DNA of 64,000 nt from Branchiostoma floridae (taxonomy: Eukaryota; Chordata; Leptocardii; Amphioxiformes; Branchiostomatidae), in contig NW_023365820.1 in assembly GCF_000003815.2 (NCBI RefSeq), positions 94,451 to 158,450 on the forward strand. The letters run 5' to 3'. Positions within the stretch are counted from its first letter, which is position 1, and each line of letters starts with the position of its first letter. Below the pieces are notes generated by a model. It was given only the letters and a program-made list of their open reading frames with translations, searched no databases and was not told the origin of the DNA. Both the position numbers and the translations under genes were made by a program. Below, piece after piece: positions 58,045 to 64,000 of this stretch.

Positions 58045-60030
58045 TTACACCTTGAATATCTTCATAGAATGATTGTCAGAAACAACCAAATGTCCGTCGG
58101 GAGTCAGCGTTAGCCCCAATGGATAGTACAATCCGTGTTCCTCCCGTGTCAGCACGTGCCTGATAAACGTGCCGTCCTCACTGAACATGGAAACACGATG
58201 GTTCCAATATTCAGCCACGACAATGTTGTCCTCGCTGTCCGTGATGATACAGTAGGGTCCGCTCAGCTGTCCAGGTCCCGTGCCATATGACCCGCACGTG
58301 AAGAGATGACGACCGGTGGGGTCAAATATCTTCAGGTTGTGGTTGCCACAGTCACTGATGATGATTTGGTTGCTGCTGTTGACGGTCACACGGAGGCAGG
58401 AACTCAGCTTCTGCTGACCTTGACCTTTGTCCCCGAACTTCAGAATGTTGTCCCCACTGAAACTGAGTACAAGCACTTGGTACCCGATAGTGACTACGAT
58501 ACGTCCTAAACTGTCAAAAGCGATACCTTCCGTATTTTTATCTTTCTCTGCAGCCCCTGTCACCTGGATGACACGTGACTCCCTCTCCTGTTTGTCCAGT
58601 ACGTGGATATTGTGTCCGTCTCCTGTCACCAACAGATCACCGTTTGTCAGTGCCGTCACACACTCAGACTTAAAGTCCAATTCAACTTTTCTCTTGAAGG
58701 AGCCATCATTGTCGAAAAACTGCAGACGACTGTTGTTAAAATCAGACGCTACAATGTCTCCATCTGTGGTGACAGCGACTGATGTAGGACAGTTAAACTG
58801 TCCATCCCCACTGCCTTTCTGACCAACGGTTTTTAGCAGTGTAGGACTTCCGCGTCGGGTACATATTTTAATGTTTATCTGAACTGGTGACAGTGTGCTT
58901 GTCAATGGCACTCTTGTTTCTTTTATCCCACCTATCAATTTTGACACGTCCCGTTCCAGGTTACAATACGGTAGGTCAAAGATCAGGTTGGTTAAACCCT
59001 TGGTCAGATCAGCCCTTTTTGCGATTTTCTCGTCAGCGGTTTGCTCCATCCGTGCGGTCAGTTCTCCGGCCACAGACATGACCTCCGCTGGACTACCGTA
59101 CTCCAACACATTGTCCGTGAACTGGACACAGCTCTTTGCTGAGGCCAGGTCCATCTCAGCTGCCTCCATGGCGGCTTCCATCTGTTTCTCCCGAGCAGCA
59201 TTCATGGCGCGAAGCTGACTGATTTTTTCACTTTTCACCTTCTGAACGGCCTCTATGATAGCCTCTGCCTGTTTTTCTATCTGTTCTTCTGTACGCTGTA
59301 CCTGTAAAGGCCAATCGTTCTTGACTGACTGCAACTCTTCTATCCACTTCTCATGCAGGTCCGCTGTGTTCTTGACTGACGACAGTTTTGCCTTGATCTC
59401 TGCCCTCTCCCTCTCTGCCGCCTTCTCTATCTCCACATACTGGTGATCTTTGTGCGCCGTTACCACACAGTGCAGACAGATGGCCCGGTGACAGGTGTCA
59501 CAGTAGAACTTGTGCAGTTCATTGTGATCCTCACACTTGGAAGTTTCCCTTGAGCGAAGCTCCGCAACAAATTTGCCTGACTGTATGTCTTGTATTGTTA
59601 GAACTTTGTGGGACTTACTCACTTTGAGCCTACGGTGCGTTTCGTTACACATCTGACACAGATAGTCGGTACACTCGACACAATAGAACTCGGCAGGGTT
59701 GTCTCTCTCACAGGTCATACAGGGGACTACAACTGTCCCCGGATCCGATGTTTGTCCGTTCCCTTGTGGTTGCTGTCGCAGAATGTCGTGCAATTTACCA
59801 ACGAGGAAGTTGGACTTTAGCCCCTGGACGCCATTTTCTGGGAGGGGCACGTCCTGTCGGCACGTCGGACAGGAGAGTTGTACTACCCGCTGTGACGCAA
59901 GAAGCCTCTCCAAACACGACTGGCAGAAGGTGTGAAGACACGGCAGCACCTTAGGCTGCCTGAAGTCCTCCAAACAGATCTGGCAGACGAGAAATTCCTC
60001 GGTTATTTCGCTAAAGGCGTTGGACGCCAT
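58045..60030 (-). CDS. TRIM4: intact intronless TRIM-NHL protein
   Basis: 661 residues from MASNAF at 60030; an upstream in-frame ATG at 60090 adds 20 unconserved residues. The RING has all ligands (CQIC, CLHTFCQSC, CPTC) with a distinctive ASQRVVQLS stretch; B-box 1 (CMTCERDNPAEFYCVEC), B-box 2 (CEDH...HKDH), coiled coil identical over long stretches to TRIM1-3, then NHL blades with GSGDGQF and D/E-x-x-N signatures. Role as for TRIM3: probable E3 ligase with a recognition propeller. NHL and 3' flank are closest to TRIM1, whereas the 5' flank and spacer follow the TRIM3 pattern, which suggests exchange between copies. Head-to-head with smTM-D at 1.15 kb. Confidence 0.9.
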   Translation of the reverse strand: MASNAFSEITEEFLVCQICLEDFRQPKVLPCLHTFCQSCLERLLASQRVVQLSCPTCRQDVPLPENGVQGLKSNFLVGKLHDILRQQPQGNGQTSDPGTVVVPCMTCERDNPAEFYCVECTDYLCQMCNETHRRLKVSKSHKVLTIQDIQSGKFVAELRSRETSKCEDHNELHKFYCDTCHRAICLHCVVTAHKDHQYVEIEKAAERERAEIKAKLSSVKNTADLHEKWIEELQSVKNDWPLQVQRTEEQIEKQAEAIIEAVQKVKSEKISQLRAMNAAREKQMEAAMEAAEMDLASAKSCVQFTDNVLEYGSPAEVMSVAGELTARMEQTADEKIAKRADLTKGLTNLIFDLPYCNLERDVSKLIGGIKETRVPLTSTLSPVQINIKICTRRGSPTLLKTVGQKGSGDGQFNCPTSVAVTTDGDIVASDFNNSRLQFFDNDGSFKRKVELDFKSECVTALTNGDLLVTGDGHNIHVLDKQERESRVIQVTGAAEKDKNTEGIAFDSLGRIVVTIGYQVLVLSFSGDNILKFGDKGQGQQKLSSCLRVTVNSSNQIIISDCGNHNLKIFDPTGRHLFTCGSYGTGPGQLSGPYCIITDSEDNIVVAEYWNHRVSMFSEDGTFIRHVLTREEHGLYYPLGLTLTPDGHLVVSDNHSMKIFKV

Positions 60031-61180
60031 TGTTGTATAGAAGAAAGCCTTGCCACTGAAACTAAACTCCAGACGACAAAAAGGTTGCAAGCTTCGTTGG
60101 GTCGTTCCATTTTACGCTATAGGGGGCGTGTTGATTTTACGAACCATTTCCCTCAGCCACTTTGCACAAATTTGCTGTTGTTCCTTGGTGTTTTTAGTGT
60201 CTACTTTGGCTGTGGATTTTGTTAATTGTTCTTAAATGAGAAGACATGACATAAGAGACATTCTTTGGTTAGTTTACTAATTGTGCTGGATTTTTTTCTT
60301 GACACGGAAGTATCGGCACCCACTGCAACTCCGATAAACATGTACTACGTCATTGGGAAGTTCCATGTTCCATTTTAAGGGGGTGCTTGTACATATATGT
60401 CTTTCTTCAAAAACAAAAAACAAGATTGGAAGTAAAGCGTTATAAATAATTCAAACATAATCGATTGATTGTGAATTGGCATAAATGATCGATTTCATCA
60501 GCCATGTTATGGCCAGGCACAAGTATGGCGACCTTTGCATATTACGCTGCATGTTTTCAGATTTTTTTTACATAATAAGAATTATTAAGACTACATACTG
60601 AGCTCTAATTCTTAAGATTCATGCAATTAACGGCTTCCAAGCTACTAATGAAATCCGTACCTAAGAAGCTAATTATCTCTGCTTTATTCAGCCATTTGAT
60701 CGAATTAAAACAGATTGTAAAAAATTCGCACCTGCTTTTATTTATAAGATCAATGATGACACTTTTACCTTGTAACGATAACCCTTGACCTAGTTAGGTT
60801 ACGATTACGTCTTAGTGTTTGTAAGATTCATCACTTGCACAAAAATGCCGTCTTATATTTAATTGGCCTCACAATACGCGTACTATTGAAGAGATAACCT
60901 CAGCGTTCTAAATTTAGCAAAGACAAGGTCGAGGTCAAAACCATAATAGTTCTAACGACTTGGGTTTGACACTAAAATATACACGTAAAGTTCACTTTAT
61001 TATACTTCTGATTGACGTTTTAATTCGTACTTTACCCTTACCAAATATACAGCGGTACGTGTACGTTTAGTACTGAACCGTTGACCCGGAACGGTTGAAA
61101 GACGACACCAAAAAGTCGTCTGACGAGCCGGATCACTTTATATACCCGGAGCCACAAACAAGACGAACTCTGTGGGGAAA
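60031..61180. promoter_or_regulatory. bidirectional spacer TRIM4 / smTM-D
   Basis: GATAAACATGTACTACGTCA, then GGGAAGTTCC at 60355-60364 (325 bp upstream of the TRIM4 start). The smTM block is at 61078-61150 with a perfect GACGAC (61101-61106) / GTCGTC (61115-61120) dyad, GACGAGCCGG and TTTATATA (61137-61144). Intervening sequence is AT-rich and collinear with 43510-44661. Confidence 0.65.
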
Positions 61181-63831
61181 ATGGCGTGTTTTAACCACCT
61201 GTTGACTGTGTTTGGAACGCTTCTAGCGCTGGCTGTGACAACATGGGGTGAAGGTAAGAAGGTGTGGGCCTCTCAGTGTTAAACTGGTTAAAACAAAGGA
61301 GGCCAAGTTGAAGAAAGATTACCAGAAGTGCAGAAGTCAACCACTAGTCTCTGGCATTGTGTACGTACATTTGTATCTAACTAAGTAGAAACGTTTCGAT
61401 ATTTTCACAATTGGTGTTAACGTTGAGACGGTAGGAGCAAGAATTCACGCTTATACGGAAAAGTCTGTTGTCACTGTCCAATCGTTGAACTTAAGGAGAC
61501 AAATTTAGAGTAAACGTGTTTGAGCGACGCCATTTTTTCCTGCGGGTATACTCACACCACAGTAATTAGATCTGAATCTGAGCCAAGCACTCCACTAGAA
61601 TGTCAACAAACTTGTCTACTAAAACCAAGACCAGAGAAACTATACTTCTGTCTGAATTAGCTATAGACTTGCTAAGTTTACCATAATCCTTCTGTGAATA
61701 TTAAGTTTCGTGTGTTTTTAACACACACAGGGTGTGTTTGTAGTTAACGTACACGAATTACGAATTTTTCAGACATTTTTAATTCTTTCTTTTGTTTCCC
61801 ACGTAATAGCAAGAAGCCCCAGTTTGAAAGATATTTATTCAGTCAAGACATGTAAAGTAACTGCGATAAAATCTAAAGCTCTAACATACACACAATAAAA
61901 GGACTAAGATTAAATGTACAACGTTGTACACAGGTACAGTGAAGAGGTTAGGATATTTATAGGTGTCAAGTACCAACTAAAAGAATGCCGTCCCGGTAAA
62001 ACAACACACCGGTAGAAAAACGACAACAAACGACCGATTTCAACACTAGATAAATCCTTATGGACGTGTTCAATAAAAGTATAGTATATCATGTAAATTG
62101 TAATATCGTATACATTCTTTTTGACTACTAGAATGATATGCAAGGTGTGTGCGTGAACGAATGAATGGGTGTTGTTGTTGCATGGCGAACTTGGTCAACA
62201 GACTCAAGTTCTGCTTGGGTTAGCTTCCAAATAACAGGCCTGAAAAGAAACGTGGTTTGGTTTTCTCAGTGACACTCCTACTAGTGTTAACTCAACAGTA
62301 AATAAAATGAGCTAGGCTTGTTTTGAACTCCTCAAATTGAGTAATCACTTTAAGGTTGGTTTATGAGCGGAAGGCATTTGCAACTGTAGGGTACTAAACA
62401 ATATGAGTCGTTAATTTATTCATGTGTCCCTGATTTCTAAACTCTTCTGCAATCTACCCTACAGAACCATGTTTGTAGACCTACCAACCTACCTACCTAG
62501 TCCCTTGACCTCCAGGTCCTTGGGGGGGACAAGGTAGACACCGAGTCTTATTACATCTTCCACCTTTGTCGAGTTCACGGGGTTAAGTCTGCTCTTGACG
62601 TGCCACCCTCCCACCCCTAAAGCATTATTCTACGTGATGACAAATCCTGTGAGGGAAACATTTTTTTAATTTTTTTTATTTATTGATCTCAAAACATGTG
62701 GGTAGCCCCTTCAACTTGTTTGAAGTTGATTTCCAAGGGGGCCCACTACATAAATAACAAAAACGAAACGTGTTACATTCGGTAAGACAACCAGAGGACA
62801 CCAAACAAAATATACAAATAAACCGATGCGTCTTTACCAAGAACAGTTGTCGAGGTCAACAAAAAACGTCAACGGTGGAGGTCAGAGGTCCATGTGCGGA
62901 GGAGTGTGTCTTAGGGCAGCTTTAAACTGCCGTAGAGTTGGTGCATGTCTTATGTCCATTATCATCGAGAGGAGAGACAAACCTCGGGCACGTTAAAGAA
63001 CCCAGTACACCTATTGAGAAGAGAAGGAGTCCTACCCAGTGTGACTGGATCAAATAAATCTGTGCAGATATGCAGCTTGTACGTCCATAGGAATTTTTAC
63101 TGAGTATGCAACACAGTTATACAAGCCAAATAAATCATCATAATTACTGAAACATGTGACAAACCACATTCAGATTAGGCCTACATGCCACCATCAAATA
63201 CAAACCTAGTGCGTATAGCGTAAGGTCTTTCCTCACATTGTTATAAAAGAAAAAAAGCCAAATGTCTCTAAAATCGGTCTCTTTCTAAGATATTTTGTTC
63301 TTTTTTGTTGTTGTTGCGTGCAATCTCATATAACCCATACCAAGTATTGCATAAAAACAGGGTTAGTTGCTTTAATTAGGAAACTGAAATACAAACAATA
63401 ACTACCTTGGTCTATGTGTTATCATAAAACAGAAGCATAAATTATATAAGTTTTCCTTTCAATTTTGAATACAAAACATTTAGTAACATTTATGAAAGCA
63501 CATTTAGGCCATAGGATACCATGAACACTCAAGGGTGGCTAGTTAATGATAAAGCAATTATCCTCAACCGGGGTGAATCCTAATACTCTTTCTGAGCTCG
63601 TGGTAGTTTGTTTGTTTCATCCTTTGCTTATTCATAAAAGCTCAATTGTTGTATAATTGAATGTAATATTTCTTTATCTTCAGACTCATTTGCTGACCCC
63701 AGCATCATGCGTCCGGCCGGCTTGGACAGTGTGGGGCTGAACGTTGTGGTCGGGGTGTCCGCGTGTGTGGGGCTCTTCGTCATCGGGGTGATGGCCGCCA
63801 TCTTCTACCACCTGGTCACAAAATCACGCAG
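61181..63831 (+). CDS. smTM-D: small type I membrane protein, 3' end outside window
   Basis: Exon 1 is 61181-61253. The ATG is six codons downstream of the A/B start because that codon is ACG here; it reads MACFNHLLTVFGTLLALAVT, a good signal peptide. Exon 2 is 63684-63831 (acceptor TTCAG, donor AGGTAAAA): DSFADPSIMRPAGLDSVG, then helix ACVGLFVIGVMAAIFYHLV and TKSR. By analogy exon 3 should begin about 200 bp past the donor, beyond the window edge. Ectodomain and second half of the helix are conserved with A and B, while the residues around VVGVSACVGLF differ. Intron 1 is 2.4 kb. Confidence 0.65.
62640..63065. mobile_element. partial SINE-like sequence in smTM-D intron
   Basis: CACGTTAAAGAACCC (about 62990) and a following GTGTGACTGGATCAAA segment resemble the SINE body at 54838-54890, which has CACGTTAAAGAACCC and GAGCGGATCAAA. 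No tRNA-like head is found. Low-complexity T run at the left (62660-62690). Confidence 0.4.
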
Positions 63832-64000
63832 GTAAAATCACACAATAGACACTGAGTGTTGATAATAAGAGATGAAGATCTACGACCGTTCGACAGTGGC
63901 ATCTAGCGATAGCAGTGAGTACTGCAGCGTGATTGTTAAACTGATGATAACAACCAAACGCTAATGGATATTGTTCTACCCACAATGGCGCTTGTACTGC

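Overview
The window looks like invertebrate chordate nuclear DNA, most probably a lancelet (Branchiostoma). The basis is a local expansion of intronless TRIM-NHL genes, spliced genes with GT-AG introns, a very large LDL-receptor class A protein, and dense nested non-autonomous transposons, tRNA-derived SINEs and minisatellites. The species assignment is inference; nothing in the sequence names it.

Backbone: a recurring head-to-head gene pair. An intronless TRIM-NHL gene (RING, two B-boxes, coiled coil, NHL propeller) lies on the minus strand. About 1.1 kb from its start, on the plus strand, begins a small three-exon gene (here smTM) coding a signal peptide, a very short ectodomain and one membrane helix. 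The order is TRIM1 (1932-3919, frameshifted), [LDLa gene 7850-13345, +], smTM-A (25163-28256), TRIM relic (30194-30838), TRIM2 (36341-38327, frameshifted), smTM relic exon (39734-39824), TRIM3 (41527-43509, intact), smTM-B (44662-46966), TRIM4 (58045-60030, intact), smTM-D (61181 to beyond the window edge). TRIM2, 3 and 4 share a block about 300 bp upstream of the start with an NF-kB-consensus decamer. All smTM copies share a promoter block with a GACGAC-N8-GTCGTC dyad followed by a TATA-like stretch.

The LDLa gene is a separate four-exon gene for a predicted 1,405-residue type I membrane protein with about 29 LDLa-like modules, 23 of them in one exon.

Mobile DNA fills most of the rest. About 16.97-24.91 kb is a foldback-like composite: inverted arms with 53-bp tandem arrays, TCACAT-rich ends, and a 981-bp tandem block in one arm. 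32141-35280 has the split direct repeats typical of Ngaro/PAT tyrosine-recombinase retroelements and carries five 32-nt hairpins with covarying stems. 47883-57520 is a 9.6-kb foldback element with about 450-bp terminal inverted repeats and opposed arrays of a 152-bp minisatellite built from TGTAG/CTACA pentamers; a related uninterrupted site survives near 1.38-1.41 kb. Smaller elements include a hAT-type MITE with an exact 8-bp duplication, two TA-flanked MITEs, a 366-bp retroelement-like insertion with a 13-bp duplication and a hammerhead-like motif, SINEs, and non-LTR reverse transcriptase remnants.

If the pairs are functional, the likely theme is innate-immune or ubiquitin-ligase TRIM proteins co-regulated with a small membrane protein. 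That rests on arrangement and motifs only.
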